From: an uncultured Bacilli bacterium
Lineage (GTDB): Bacteria > Bacillota_I > Bacilli_A > RF39 > UBA660
DNA length: 44,150 nt
Reading direction: 5' to 3'
NCBI GenBank assembly: GCA_944359885.1
Contig: CALVTC010000004.1
Location: 1-44,150 of the forward strand
The translations under genes and the position numbers were made by a program. The notes below the pieces were generated by a model. That model saw nothing but the letters and a program-made list of their open reading frames with translations, made no database searches and was not told where the DNA came from. Positions 1-8,255 of the stretch are shown in pieces. Positions within the stretch are counted from its first letter, which is position 1. Each line of letters begins with the position of its first letter.

Positions 1-69
1 TAATACTTCGCAGATACCGACGTGTATAGTGGACTTTCACCACCTAGCTATATGCCATGCCCGGCACAC
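1..69 (-). mobile_element. 5' end of a group II intron (probably class C)
   Basis: Read on the minus strand from position 69, the sequence starts GTGTGCCGGGCATGG and continues through GCATATAGCTAGGTGGTGAA, AGTCCAC and CGTCGGTA to the window edge. GUGYG is the conserved group II intron 5' end, and GUGUGCC.GGCAUGG closely matches the start of domain I in known group IIC introns such as the Oceanobacillus one. The rest of the ribozyme and any reverse transcriptase lie outside the window. The boundary falls directly after the T-tract of the ftsH terminator, the usual target of class C introns, and the intron is in the same orientation as ftsH. The class assignment is inference from this short stretch and the insertion site. 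Confidence 0.75.
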
Positions 70-100
70 AAGAAAAAGAAGCAAACAATTAATTTGCTTC
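70..100 (-). terminator. Rho-independent terminator of ftsH
   Basis: On the minus strand an 8-bp stem GAAGCAAA/TTTGCTTC (78-85 and 93-100) with a 7-nt loop is followed by TTTTTCTT. The stem overlaps the last codons and the stop of ftsH. The T-tract ends exactly where the group II intron begins. Confidence 0.85.
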
Positions 101-2068
101 ATCTAATTCTTTTAATAACTCTGCTTTACTCATTTTAGAGTAACCTTTAATACCTTTTTCTTTCGCAATTTCTTTCAATTTAGTAACTGACATTTTTTCA
201 TAATTATCTTCATCATCATCTTCTGGCATCTTACCATTTTTTACTAAATAATCGATTTGCTCTTTTGTTAAAGTTTCATACTCTAATAATGCATTTGCAA
301 TTAAATCTAGTAAATCTCTATTTTTTTGAATAATTTCTTTTGCTTTTTTATGACAATTATCTATAATTTTTCTCATTTCGGTATCAATTTCATTTGCTAC
401 TTCATTAGAAAAATGTTGTGGTTTATTATAATCTCTTCCTAAAAATACACTACCACTTTGTTGTTCAAATTGAAGAGGTCCCAAATCACTCATACCATAT
501 TCAGTAACCATGGCACGAGCAATTTTAGTAGCTTTTTCAAAGTCATTATGAGCACCAGTAGTAATTTCACCAAACACAATTTCTTCAGCAGAACGTCCAC
601 CTAAAAGACCAGTAATTTCTTCCAACAAATCTGTCTTAGTAGAACATAACTTTTCTTCACTTGGAACCATCATATTATATCCACCAGCAGATCCTCTTGG
701 AATAATCGTAACTTTTTGGACATCATTAGCATTATCCAATTTTAATCCAATAACTGCATGCCCAGCTTCATGGAAAGCAACCAACTTACGATCATTTTCA
801 CTATATTTATGAGATGTTTTGGCAGGTCCCATTAAAACACGATCTGTTGCTTCATCAATCTCACTCATCGTAATTTTATCTTTATTACGGCGAACCGCAA
901 GTAACGCTGCTTCATTAAGTAAATTTTCAAGATCAGCACCACTAAATCCTGGAGTACGTTTTGCCAAATTACTTAAAGTAACATTATCAGCTAAAACTTT
1001 ATTTTTAGCATGAACAGCTAAAATTTCTTCACGTCCTTTAACATCAGGTAAATTAACAGTTACTTGTCTATCAAAACGCCCTGGACGAAGTAAGGCAGGG
1101 TCCAATACATCTGGACGGTTTGTTGCAGCAATAATAATAATACCTTCATTAGCTCCAAATCCATCCATTTCAGTAAGTAATTGGTTTAAAGTCTGTTCAC
1201 GTTCATCATGACCTCCACCTAAACCAGTTCCACGTTGACGACCAACAGCATCAATTTCATCAATAAATATTAAACATGGCGCATTTCTTTTTGCTTGTTG
1301 AAACATATCACGAACACGACTAGCTCCAACACCAACGAATAACTCAACAAAGTCAGATCCACTTATAAAATAGAACGGAACATTAGCTTCTCCTGCAACA
1401 GCCTTTGCAAGCAATGTTTTACCAGTTCCTGGAGGACCAAATAATAACACACCTTTAGGAATTCTAGCACCAAGTTTTTGGAATTTCTTAGGATTCTTTA
1501 AGAAATCAATTAATTCCTTTACTTCTTCTTTTTCCTCTTTTAATCCAGCAACATCCTTAAATGTTACTTTATTAGCATCAGTATTTAATCTTGCTTTACT
1601 CTTTCCAAAGTCCATCGAACTCTTATTTCCAGCCATTTGACGACTAAAGAAGAAGAAAGCAAAACCAATTAATAATACAAATGGTAATACATTAATAACC
1701 AATAACCAGAATGAAGAAGAATCAGGATCAGCTTCTGCCTCTAACTTAAAATTCTGTGTCTCGCTTGCATTAACAATCTTTTTCATAACTTCATCACTAA
1801 GTGGTAACCGAGCAAAGAATGTTTCGTTATTTTCATAACCTTTTAAACTACCCCTTACTTCATAAGTATAAGCACTACCTCTAGCAGTTACTTCTACTTC
1901 TTTTATGTTACCATCATTTAATTCTGTCATGAATTCATTATACGTTAATACATTAACATTATTATTCATAACATTAACAACATAAAAAACACCAAGCATA
2001 ATTAATGCCAAAAATAAATATGGTAATAGTCCTTTTTTTATTGTCTTTTTATCAATAGTTTTATTCAC
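89..2068 (-). CDS. ftsH: ATP-dependent zinc metalloprotease FtsH
   Basis: Membrane-anchored AAA+ protease that degrades membrane and regulatory proteins (659 aa). Visible features: two membrane segments (about 14-33 and 120-143) around a small extracytoplasmic domain, Walker A GPPGTGKT (211-218), Walker B LIFIDEID (266-273), the second region of homology around [19 protein letters not shown], and the zinc site HEAGH (433-437) with the later acidic ligand in the AHNDFEKAT segment. The start MNKTIDKK follows an AAGGAGG-like site. Oddity: residues 626-659 ([20 protein letters not shown] and onward) form a Rho_N/SAP-like helix-extended-helix tail not normally present in FtsH. It lies 12 nt downstream of tilS, as in Bacillus except that hprT is missing in between. 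Confidence 0.97.
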   Translation of the reverse strand: MNKTIDKKTIKKGLLPYLFLALIMLGVFYVVNVMNNNVNVLTYNEFMTELNDGNIKEVEVTARGSAYTYEVRGSLKGYENNETFFARLPLSDEVMKKIVNASETQNFKLEAEADPDSSSFWLLVINVLPFVLLIGFAFFFFSRQMAGNKSSMDFGKSKARLNTDANKVTFKDVAGLKEEKEEVKELIDFLKNPKKFQKLGARIPKGVLLFGPPGTGKTLLAKAVAGEANVPFYFISGSDFVELFVGVGASRVRDMFQQAKRNAPCLIFIDEIDAVGRQRGTGLGGGHDEREQTLNQLLTEMDGFGANEGIIIIAATNRPDVLDPALLRPGRFDRQVTVNLPDVKGREEILAVHAKNKVLADNVTLSNLAKRTPGFSGADLENLLNEAALLAVRRNKDKITMSEIDEATDRVLMGPAKTSHKYSENDRKLVAFHEAGHAVIGLKLDNANDVQKVTIIPRGSAGGYNMMVPSEEKLCSTKTDLLEEITGLLGGRSAEEIVFGEITTGAHNDFEKATKIARAMVTEYGMSDLGPLQFEQQSGSVFLGRDYNKPQHFSNEVANEIDTEMRKIIDNCHKKAKEIIQKNRDLLDLIANALLEYETLTKEQIDYLVKNGKMPEDDDEDNYEKMSVTKLKEIAKEKGIKGYSKMSKAELLKELDEAN

Positions 2069-2080
2069 AACTTTTCCTCC

Positions 2081-3391
2081 TTAACTATATCTTAATATTA
2101 TATCATACTTTTCTGATTTTTTCTTATCATATTTAGATTTTTTAAGTCCTGGAAGCCAAACAATAACACCTTTAGCATCCACAACAACTGGCCACAAATC
2201 GCGTTCACTTAACTTTACTTTTTTATCAATAAAAATATCTTTTATCTTCTTTGTTCCATTTCCTTTTACTGCCATACGATCACCAAATCTACGAGTTCTC
2301 ACAGTAAGAGGAAGACTAATATCAGAACTAAGTAAACGACAAGTATCATTTCCAGTACCAACAAGATCTTCTACTTGTTCAATTACATGATGATTAGGAA
2401 GTTCTACATATTTAGAAAGTTCTACTTCATAAGTTGTAATTTCCGTAGTAACTTTTTTCAATTCTAATTCTTGATAAGTTTTTGTCGCAATGACTTCGTT
2501 TGGTAAATTAACGAAGGCATTCGCTCTATTACTATATATTAAATTTAATAAAAGTTCAATATGTTTATCATTAATTAAAATTAAATCATCTTGATAATAC
2601 TCATTCATCATATAATATAATACTTCTTTTTGAATAAATGGATCTAATAATTTAAAAGAGGAAATATCTAAAACATCTTTGTGAATAACTTTTTTTATTG
2701 CTTTATCTCTTTCATGTTCAATAAATTGATTAGCATCATTTAAAACCATACTAAATTTTAAATATTTTAAATGAATATGTGAATCTTCCTCTTTCAAAAA
2801 AGGTAAGATATATTTGCGATATCGATTTCTAGTATATTTATCTTTTGCATTAGAATCATCTATATAATACATAATATGATTCTCTTTATCATAATCTTCT
2901 AATTCTTTTTTCGTATAAACTAGAAGTGGTCTAACAATTTGATAATCACCCATATCTACTACTTTTTTAAATCCACTATATCCGTTCAAATTAGATCCCC
3001 TAGTAATTCTCATCAATATAGTCTCAATTAAATCATCGCCATGATGAGCAGTCATAAGATAATTAGCATTATATTTATGAACTACTTTTCCAAAGAAATC
3101 ATAACGTATATTTCTTGCTTCGTTATGAAAATTATCATCACCATATTCTGTAATTGTCATACATTCAAACATAATTTGATGTCTTTTACAATAATTTTTT
3201 AAATACTCTTCTTCTTGAACACTTTGTGCTCGTAAGTTATGATTGACATGAGCAACGATCAGCTGTAAAGAATATTTTGGCCGAATTCTTTGCAACATAT
3301 CTACAAGTGCCATAGAATCTGGTCCTGAAGAGCACCCAATGACAATCACATCGTTTTTATGAAAAGTAAAATTATCTTCAATTGAAATCAT
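2081..3391 (-). CDS. tilS: tRNA(Ile)-lysidine synthase TilS
   Basis: Converts C34 of the CAU-anticodon isoleucine tRNA to lysidine so that it reads AUA; this is essential in most bacteria. The N-terminal PP-loop ATPase motif is SSGPDS at residues 21-26 (usual form SGGxDS, so the first Gly is Ser here). It is followed by HVNHNLR, the HHGDDLIET segment and the RGSNLNGYSG region typical of TilS. The C-terminal domain ends with the RRFGDRM...KKIKDIFID...WPVV...WLPGL pattern of the TilS C-terminal tRNA-binding domain. The length (436 aa) is normal. It is cotranscribed with ftsH. Confidence 0.95.
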   Translation of the reverse strand: MISIEDNFTFHKNDVIVIGCSSGPDSMALVDMLQRIRPKYSLQLIVAHVNHNLRAQSVQEEEYLKNYCKRHQIMFECMTITEYGDDNFHNEARNIRYDFFGKVVHKYNANYLMTAHHGDDLIETILMRITRGSNLNGYSGFKKVVDMGDYQIVRPLLVYTKKELEDYDKENHIMYYIDDSNAKDKYTRNRYRKYILPFLKEEDSHIHLKYLKFSMVLNDANQFIEHERDKAIKKVIHKDVLDISSFKLLDPFIQKEVLYYMMNEYYQDDLILINDKHIELLLNLIYSNRANAFVNLPNEVIATKTYQELELKKVTTEITTYEVELSKYVELPNHHVIEQVEDLVGTGNDTCRLLSSDISLPLTVRTRRFGDRMAVKGNGTKKIKDIFIDKKVKLSERDLWPVVVDAKGVIVWLPGLKKSKYDKKKSEKYDIILRYS

Positions 3392-3416
3392 AATACACCT
3401 CCCTATACGGATTTCA

Positions 3417-3454
3417 GAAAAAAAGAAAACCCCCTTTACTCCTCAGGAATTTTC
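3417..3454 (-). terminator. Probable terminator after divIC
   Basis: On the minus strand, GAAAATTCC (3446-3454) pairs with GGGGGTTTTC (3425-3434) using two G-T pairs, with an 11-nt loop, and is followed by TTTTTTTC. It overlaps the divIC stop codon. It may attenuate rather than fully block read-through into tilS. Confidence 0.5.
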
Positions 3455-3735
3455 AAAATAAACTCTCCATCTTTAGAATAAAGATACTTCTCTCTTGCAT
3501 ATCTAGCAATATAATCAGGATCTTGTAATTTATTAGCATCCACTTTTAACTGTTTCTCTTTATTTTTTAAAGAGATAAGCTCTTGTTCTAACTGATCTTT
3601 TTCTTGATATTTATCATAAATTTCTATCCAGTATTTACCAATTGTAAAAGTAGTAGCAACAATGACAATAACAGAAGAAAGTCCTAAAAAAAGCATTCTA
3701 CGCCTACGTTTTGTCTTTGATTTTGTCTTTGCCAT
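3436..3735 (-). CDS. divIC: Septum formation initiator DivIC (FtsB/DivIC family)
   Basis: Small bitopic division protein (99 aa) that works with FtsL and DivIB at the septum. It has a very basic cytoplasmic start (MAKTKSKTKRRRR), one membrane segment (about residues 13-35), a short coiled coil (KYQEKDQLEQELISLKNKEK) and the family C-terminal motif DPDYIARYAREKYLYSKDGE. I take the ATG at 3735: it has an AGGTGAT ribosome site, and the in-frame ATG further upstream at 3789 would lie inside the -35 box of the promoter at 3761-3789. Its place between yabQ and tilS matches the Bacillus divIC locus. Confidence 0.93.
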   Translation of the reverse strand: MAKTKSKTKRRRRMLFLGLSSVIVIVATTFTIGKYWIEIYDKYQEKDQLEQELISLKNKEKQLKVDANKLQDPDYIARYAREKYLYSKDGEFILKIPEE

Positions 3736-3760
3736 AATATCACCTACTCTTTCACTATAA

Positions 3761-3789
3761 ATTATAGACCAGTTTAAAGTATAGAGCAA
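3761..3789 (-). promoter_or_regulatory. sigma-A-type promoter of divIC
   Basis: On the minus strand TTGCTC (3784-3789), a 17-bp spacer and TATAAT (3761-3766), about 26 nt before the divIC ATG. Vegetative transcription of the division gene separate from the spore genes yabP-yabQ would make biological sense. Confidence 0.7.
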
Positions 3790-3819
3790 TATTCCAAAAA
3801 AAAAAAGAGAAATTTGACA

Positions 3820-4095
3820 CTATTTTTTACGTATTTTTTTTAATATAGGAAAACTTATATAAAACCCTAAAAAAATCATAAAGTAAAAATAAATATGAAT
3901 TCTTCCATCATTAATAATTCTCAAAATCAAAAAATATAATAGCGCCATATCTAGCAAAAAAATCATTGTAAAAAATATTTGTATCCATTTTCTCTTATCA
4001 AATAAAATTTGATAATGAAAATTAATAAGAAAAGAAAATAGTATTCCGTAAAAAAAAGAAAAAAGTAAAGAAAATATCTGTATTTTTAAATTCAT
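3820..4095 (-). CDS. yabQ: Spore cortex biosynthesis membrane protein YabQ
   Basis: Short integral membrane protein (91 aa) of the YabQ family, needed for spore cortex formation in Bacillus. It is made almost wholly of hydrophobic segments, with the family pattern FYGILFSFLINF near the N-terminus and NDGRIHIYFYFMIFLGFYIS near the C-terminus (the G-x-x-R-x-Y-like stretch has IH in place of R). It is shorter than many YabQ proteins. Its start overlaps the yabP stop by one base (TAATG), so the two are translationally coupled. The call rests on weak sequence similarity plus very typical context (yabP-yabQ-divIC). Confidence 0.85.
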   Translation of the reverse strand: MNLKIQIFSLLFSFFYGILFSFLINFHYQILFDKRKWIQIFFTMIFLLDMALLYFLILRIINDGRIHIYFYFMIFLGFYISFPILKKIRKK

Positions 4096-4382
4096 TATTT
4101 AAACAACCGATTAAATATACTATTTTCTTTATCTTTTTTCATATCTTCTACATAAGTCATACTATGGATAAGTCCTTTAATAGAAACATTGCCTTGCATG
4201 GTATCCAATTTAATCAATTCTAATCCTTCCCCTTTAATCATTAAAAATCCCATGATGGTATCTAAAAGAAATTGTTCACTATCAAAGTTTTCTATTTTTT
4301 TTACACCAGTAATTACTAAGTTCTTTCTTTCTAAAAGACTAATTCCATGATTATAATTATTAATAGTATCTTGTTTATCCAT
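4095..4382 (-). CDS. yabP: Sporulation protein YabP
   Basis: YabP/YqfC-family spore protein (95 aa), required with YabQ for cortex assembly in the mother cell. The family pattern is visible: HGISLLERKNLVITGVKKIENFDSEQF, then an LDTIMGFLMIKGEGLELIKL stretch, then GNVSIKGLIHSMTYV. An AGGAGGATAATT ribosome site precedes the ATG. It is the first gene of yabP-yabQ and is separated from spoVG by a strong terminator, so it likely has its own, probably sporulation-specific, promoter in the short gap at 4383-4427. I could not make out a convincing sigma-E motif there. Confidence 0.93.
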   Translation of the reverse strand: MDKQDTINNYNHGISLLERKNLVITGVKKIENFDSEQFLLDTIMGFLMIKGEGLELIKLDTMQGNVSIKGLIHSMTYVEDMKKDKENSIFNRLFK

Positions 4383-4427
4383 AATTATCCTCCTGATAAA
4401 GATTATGCAAATAAAAAATATTTATGC

Positions 4428-4452
4428 AAAAAAAAGACGCTTACGCATCTTT
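4428..4452 (-). terminator. Terminator of spoVG
   Basis: On the minus strand the 8-bp stem AAAGATGC/GCGTCTTT (4433-4440 and 4445-4452) has a GTAA loop and runs into a T8 tract. It overlaps the spoVG stop codon. Confidence 0.9.
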
Positions 4453-4728
4453 TCCTTCATCCTCAGTTGGATCTTCTGCTTTCTCATAAGCATCTAAAAT
4501 TGCTTCTTCAAACATTGCTCTAACTTCTGGATTGATAGGATGAGCAACATCACGATAACCACCCGTAGCTGTCTTTCGGCTAGGCATTGCTATGAATAGT
4601 CCGTTGTCTCCTTCAATAATTCGAATATCATGTACTGCAAAACTATCATCTAATAATACGGAAGCAATACCCTTCATACGAGACCCTTCCTTATTAATCT
4701 TGCGTACATTTACAGATGTAATTTTCAT
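4441..4728 (-). CDS. spoVG: Septation/sporulation regulator SpoVG
   Basis: SpoVG (95 aa), a small nucleic-acid-binding regulator that affects asymmetric septation and gene expression. It has the highly conserved start [11 protein letters not shown], the [21 protein letters not shown] core, the [10 protein letters not shown] motif and the [15 protein letters not shown] block, followed by the usual acidic tail. The ribosome site GGGAGGAAT is strong. It is a single-gene unit with its own promoter and terminator. Confidence 0.97.
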   Translation of the reverse strand: MKITSVNVRKINKEGSRMKGIASVLLDDSFAVHDIRIIEGDNGLFIAMPSRKTATGGYRDVAHPINPEVRAMFEEAILDAYEKAEDPTEDEGKDA

Positions 4729-4769
4729 GTAATATTCCTCCCTCTTAAAGTATTACACTTTATACCCTA

Positions 4770-4798
4770 ATTCTATAATAATTATAAGAAAATTGCAA
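4770..4798 (-). promoter_or_regulatory. Promoter of spoVG
   Basis: On the minus strand TTGCAA (4793-4798), 17 bp, TAGAAT (4770-4775), giving a leader of about 35 nt. I see no clear sigma-H motif. Confidence 0.6.
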
Positions 4799-4822
4799 TA
4801 TTTTTTGTATCTTAGAAGGAGT

Positions 4823-5035
4823 TTATCGTAAAATTTCTAAACTTTGCGTCAAAATATCACTATAACTAAAAGTTTTTATCTTCTTATTATCTAATAAAAT
4901 AGTAAAAATAGCTGGATATAAATCAGTAATAACACCTTGGAATTCATCAATTTGATTTCTTGTTCCATGGAACCGGAAAGAACATTCTATTCCTTGGTTT
5001 TCTTTTACTACTTTTTTTATATTCTCAATCATCAT
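4823..5035 (-). CDS. veg: Veg family protein
   Basis: Short protein (70 aa) of the Veg family (DUF1021). In Bacillus, Veg is an abundant vegetative protein that stimulates biofilm gene expression. The pattern GIECSFRFHGTRNQIDEFQGVITDLYPAIFTILL...KTFSYSDILTQSLEI fits, including the YP.iF and YSDiLT motifs, though the basic stretch is less conserved than in Bacillus. Its start overlaps the yabG stop as ATGA, so it is translationally coupled; either of two adjacent ATG codons may be used. The yabG-veg pair matches the Bacillus order. Confidence 0.88.
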   Translation of the reverse strand: MMIENIKKVVKENQGIECSFRFHGTRNQIDEFQGVITDLYPAIFTILLDNKKIKTFSYSDILTQSLEILR

Positions 5036-5796
5036 CTTGGATACCCCACATACATAGTTCCATTTGTAATGATTCCTCCCATACCATCTTTACCATATTT
5101 TGTTTTTTCTAAAATAGTAAGCAAATCAATACTTTTATTACGATCTGATAACGCAAGAGATGTTGCTAGAATTGCCGGATCTAATGCATGAATATTAATT
5201 CTCTTTGGACTAGATGCAAAATTGGCACCAGCTTTAATTAATTCCTCATAATTAGATTGACAAGCACCAGCAATAATAATTAACTTATCTTGACTCTTTT
5301 CATATTTCCTAGCTTCTTTTACAGTTTCAATAAAATTAAGTGAATTTTGATAATCACCACGATTTTTCTTTAAATAAGCATCATGACCTGTAATAACCAC
5401 GATATCTGGTTGAAATTCCTTCAATAAATCATAAATTTTATATGGCATATCTATCTCTGAAATTGTAAGTCCATTTGCTTTAACACTCATTTCTTGATAA
5501 AACTTCATACATCGTTTTAAATAATCACTATCTCCATCAATATGTAATATTTTTCCAGGTAAATAAAAATATTGACTACGATCCATTTGTAACTCTCTTA
5601 AATTTTTCTCTAATATTTGCTGATCAGTATCTACAGGAAGACTCGCTTTTACTAAATCCGATAAATCACTATCAGCATAAAGTCTCAAATCAACCCCTTT
5701 TAAAAGTGCAACCGTTCCCTCTACAGAAACAATTTTAAAAATAATATCATGATTATGAGAAATCCTAGTAACTAAATCACCTTCTCGAAAATTCAT
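5032..5796 (-). CDS. yabG: Sporulation-specific protease YabG
   Basis: YabG (254 aa) is a mother-cell cysteine protease that trims spore coat proteins in Bacillus and spore germination proteins in Clostridia. Recognised by the N-terminal beta-barrel-like stretch (GDLVTRISHNHDIIFKIV), the LPGKILHIDGDSDYLKRC motif, QPDIVVITGHDAYLK, IIIAGACQSNYEELIKAGANFASSPKRINIHALDPA and the C-terminal KYGKDGMGGI. Candidate catalytic residues are in GACQS and in the GHD segment; this is inference. It lies downstream of rsmA as in Bacillus and is coupled to veg. Confidence 0.95.
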   Translation of the reverse strand: MNFREGDLVTRISHNHDIIFKIVSVEGTVALLKGVDLRLYADSDLSDLVKASLPVDTDQQILEKNLRELQMDRSQYFYLPGKILHIDGDSDYLKRCMKFYQEMSVKANGLTISEIDMPYKIYDLLKEFQPDIVVITGHDAYLKKNRGDYQNSLNFIETVKEARKYEKSQDKLIIIAGACQSNYEELIKAGANFASSPKRINIHALDPAILATSLALSDRNKSIDLLTILEKTKYGKDGMGGIITNGTMYVGYPR

Positions 5797-5838
5797 AACA
5801 TTCCTCCCATAAATTTTATGAACAAAAAAAAGAAATAT

Positions 5839-6639
5839 TCACAAAACTAATGCATTCGCAAGTTCTACAAATATTTCAACCGATAATTGTTCGGCACGAA
5901 CAGTCAAATCAAAACCATACTGTCTTAAAACCGAAAGAATGATATCTAAGTCATACTTTTTTAAATTGTTTCGAATATTCTTCCTTTTAAACTGAAAACT
6001 ATCTTTAACTAATTGAAAAAACAATTTTTGATCTTTTAGTGGTAATAACTTCTCTTTTTTCGTAAAAGAAATAACAACACTATCTACATTAGGTTCAGGA
6101 ACAAATTCCTTTCTAGATACTGAAAATTCCTTTTTTACATCATAAAAATAAGATAAAAATACACTAATAGAACCATATTCTCTACTGCCAGGTTTTGCAC
6201 AAAAACGAATACCAACTTCTTTTTGAACCATCATACAGATTTTCTTAAAATTCAATTGACTATCAATAAGCTTCATAATAATAGGTGTCGTTATATAATA
6301 AGGAACATTACTAACAAAATAAAGATTTTGATATGAAAAAGAAGCAACATCCTCAGAAATATTACTATCTAGAAAATCTTGAAACAAAACAACAACATTA
6401 GAAAACCCTTCTAACTTTTGAGCTAATTCTTCTTTCAAATCGAAATCTACCTCGTAAGCCAAAACAACAAGAGCTCGTTTTGCAAGTTCCCGTGTAAGTA
6501 TCGCTCCACCTGGACCAACTTCAATTACCAAATCATTTTTATTAATTGGACAAGTAGAAACAATCCTTTCTACAACAGCACGCCTCTTTAAAAAATTTTG
6601 ACCAAATTTCTTTTTAAACTTTACATTATAATGTTCCAC
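5839..6639 (-). CDS. rsmA: 16S rRNA dimethyladenosine transferase RsmA (KsgA)
   Basis: Dimethylates the two adjacent adenosines in the 3'-terminal hairpin of 16S rRNA. SAM-binding motif VIEVGPGGAILTREL, the KKFGQNFL opening and the catalytic NVPYYITTPII (N-[IV]-P-Y) are present. I choose a GTG start at 6639 (266 aa, MEHYNVKFKKKFGQNFL): GGTGAT lies seven to eight bases upstream and the family similarity begins there. The open frame continues upstream to 6702 but would overlap the preceding gene and encode an unusual hydrophobic extension. It follows the signal peptidase gene and precedes yabG. Confidence 0.95.
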   Translation of the reverse strand: MEHYNVKFKKKFGQNFLKRRAVVERIVSTCPINKNDLVIEVGPGGAILTRELAKRALVVLAYEVDFDLKEELAQKLEGFSNVVVLFQDFLDSNISEDVASFSYQNLYFVSNVPYYITTPIIMKLIDSQLNFKKICMMVQKEVGIRFCAKPGSREYGSISVFLSYFYDVKKEFSVSRKEFVPEPNVDSVVISFTKKEKLLPLKDQKLFFQLVKDSFQFKRKNIRNNLKKYDLDIILSVLRQYGFDLTVRAEQLSVEIFVELANALVL

Positions 6640-6688
6640 AAATATCACCACATAAAATATATCATAAGAACAAAAAGAAGACAATGAA

Positions 6689-7357
6689 CTAAATAATTTC
6701 AAGGTCTTCTTCTAACTTTTCAATTTCCTCATTTTCTTTTTTCTTTTTGGCATTGAAAATCATTTTACGTACTCTTACAACTTCCGTCATTACCAAATAC
6801 AAAATTGGAAGTGCAATACATAAAATCCATCCAAAATAAGTAGATAAAAATTGCCGAACATAACCTAACATAGGAATACGAAATAATACTTTTCCATACA
6901 CATTATCTTCATTAACTAAAACAGCATCACTAACATTATTATTATCACCTTTCGTACGGAATAATAAATCACCATCTTCAGATTTTTCAATACCAACAAT
7001 ACGATGAGTAATTACCTTACCACTATAGTAAGAATCAGTTGCTAAATAACTGATAATATCCCCTTGTTTTAAATCCTCTGGATCACTTCTTGCAATAATA
7101 ATAGCATCTTCTACATTAATTGTTGGAACCATACTAGGACTAACAATAATATAAGCATCAAATAAAGGTGGTTTATCTTCACCAGAGTGGATATTATATA
7201 ATAAATCTACAAAATAAAAAATAAATAAGAAAAAAATAATAACTAACAAAAGAAAGATAACATATAGGACTACCTTAGTAAAAAAATGGAAAAAGAATTG
7301 AATAACTTCCATTACTGAAACAACATCATCATGATTCGTATCAAAATATTGTTTCAT
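6689..7357 (-). CDS. sipW: ER-type signal peptidase I (SipW-like)
   Basis: Type I signal peptidase of the archaeal/eukaryotic (ER) type (222 aa). The nucleophile is Ser75 in VSPSMVPTI. The position that is Lys in ordinary bacterial enzymes is His118 in KVITHRIVGI, which marks the SipW class with a Ser-His dyad; the acidic region is TKGDNNNVSDAVLV. There are membrane segments at about 25-53 and 173-192 and a charged cytoplasmic tail. SipW enzymes process TasA/TapA-type fibre proteins. Three TasA-like paralogues lie immediately upstream, which are the likely substrates. It is transcribed from its own promoter, with rsmA behind it. Confidence 0.92.
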   Translation of the reverse strand: MKQYFDTNHDDVVSVMEVIQFFFHFFTKVVLYVIFLLLVIIFFLFIFYFVDLLYNIHSGEDKPPLFDAYIIVSPSMVPTINVEDAIIIARSDPEDLKQGDIISYLATDSYYSGKVITHRIVGIEKSEDGDLLFRTKGDNNNVSDAVLVNEDNVYGKVLFRIPMLGYVRQFLSTYFGWILCIALPILYLVMTEVVRVRKMIFNAKKKKENEEIEKLEEDLEII

Positions 7358-7377
7358 ATGAGCCCCTCCTATCTATC

Positions 7378-7406
7378 ATCATAAACATGATATCACGAAG
7401 AATCAA
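7378..7406 (-). promoter_or_regulatory. Promoter of sipW-rsmA
   Basis: On the minus strand TTGATT (7401-7406), 17 bp, TATGAT (7378-7383). It lies between the terminator of the upstream TasA-like gene and the sipW ribosome site AGGAGGGG. Confidence 0.7.
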
Positions 7407-7425
7407 AAAAAACTAGGTTTACATC

Positions 7426-7453
7426 GAAAAAAAAGAGGAGTTTACATCCCTCT
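7426..7453 (-). terminator. Terminator of TasA-like gene 3
   Basis: Minus-strand stem AGAGG/CCTCT (7449-7453 and 7434-7438) with a 10-nt loop followed by T7-T8. It separates this gene from sipW. Confidence 0.8.
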
Positions 7454-8078
7454 AAATTACTTTAGCAGTAACATTCAAATGAATTTGAAATTGCCTACTA
7501 ACAGAATCGATAATAGTATTTTCATATACCCAAAACCTTAATCGAAAAGACTCTGTAAATTCTTGACTTTGATTACTAGAATTAGAAAATGATCCAGAAT
7601 ATAAAATCATGCTTCCTTTTTTACTACCTAAAAAGCTAGTACTTTCTAACGGAGTAAATGGTTGTGGATCTTTGGTAATAGGAGTATCTTCATACCCAGA
7701 CTTACCAAACTTTTGTAAATAAATACGAACAGAATCATTATCCAACATTACTTGATTAGTTAAATTTTTTTCTGCAGATATTTCATAATTAATAGTAGTA
7801 TTAGGAGATAAATTTGTTTTGACAGTAAAATCATAAACATTACCTTGACCAGCCAAATTCTTTCCCTCTATATCTGAAATAGGCATAACGTTAGTCATAG
7901 AAATTGAATCATTTCCATTTTCTAAAACCAAAGAAATTGTTCCAGTAGATAATCCATTTGCTTTAGAATCTATAAAATCCATAGTAAGTGCAGCATAAGA
8001 AATACCAACAAAAACAATAATTAAAATTGCAATACTAATAACAGATAAAATTATTTTTTTAGACTCAGATTGAATCAT
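7452..8078 (-). CDS. Secreted TasA/CalY-like protein (third paralogue)
   Basis: Function not established. A 208-aa exported protein with an N-terminal hydrophobic segment (about 8-28) and a plausible signal peptidase site after ISYA (residues 26-29). After the site, the pattern SKANGLSTGTISLVLENGND, then MTNVMPISDIEGKNL, YDFTVKTNLSPNTTINYEI and SFRLRFWVYE, resembles the N-terminal half of TasA (SK.a.fasGtl.l, then L.PGD...dF.f.N). It shares the motifs MP.sD..GK.L, a Y-E-I strand and RLR.W with the two genes upstream at 8254 and 8861. Fibre or surface-matrix component is the likely role, by inference from SipW next door. Confidence 0.75.
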   Translation of the reverse strand: MIQSESKKIILSVISIAILIIVFVGISYAALTMDFIDSKANGLSTGTISLVLENGNDSISMTNVMPISDIEGKNLAGQGNVYDFTVKTNLSPNTTINYEISAEKNLTNQVMLDNDSVRIYLQKFGKSGYEDTPITKDPQPFTPLESTSFLGSKKGSMILYSGSFSNSSNQSQEFTESFRLRFWVYENTIIDSVSRQFQIHLNVTAKVI

Positions 8079-8103
8079 ATAAACCCTCCACTATGATAAA
8101 ATT

Positions 8104-8132
8104 ATCATACCATACAATAAAGAGCGAAGCAA
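8104..8132 (-). promoter_or_regulatory. Promoter of TasA-like gene 3
   Basis: On the minus strand TTGCTT (8127-8132), 17 bp, TATGAT (8104-8109), with a TGG extension before the -10. An inverted repeat TATGATAA-AA-TTATCATA (8092-8109) overlaps the -10 and start region and could be an operator. Confidence 0.6.
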
Positions 8133-8230
8133 ACGCAATATTTCATACTTTACAGTTCATTCTTTTTCATAAATAAGTAATTGAAGCTTTATATACACTC
8201 TCCACATTTTTTCAAATAGATAATTATCCG

Positions 8231-8255
8231 AAAAAAAAGACTTATCTCTAAGTCT
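8231..8255 (-). terminator. Terminator after the first two TasA-like genes
   Basis: Minus-strand stem AGACTTA/TAAGTCT (8249-8255 and 8238-8244), GAGA loop, then T7. It overlaps the stop of the second paralogue. Confidence 0.9.
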
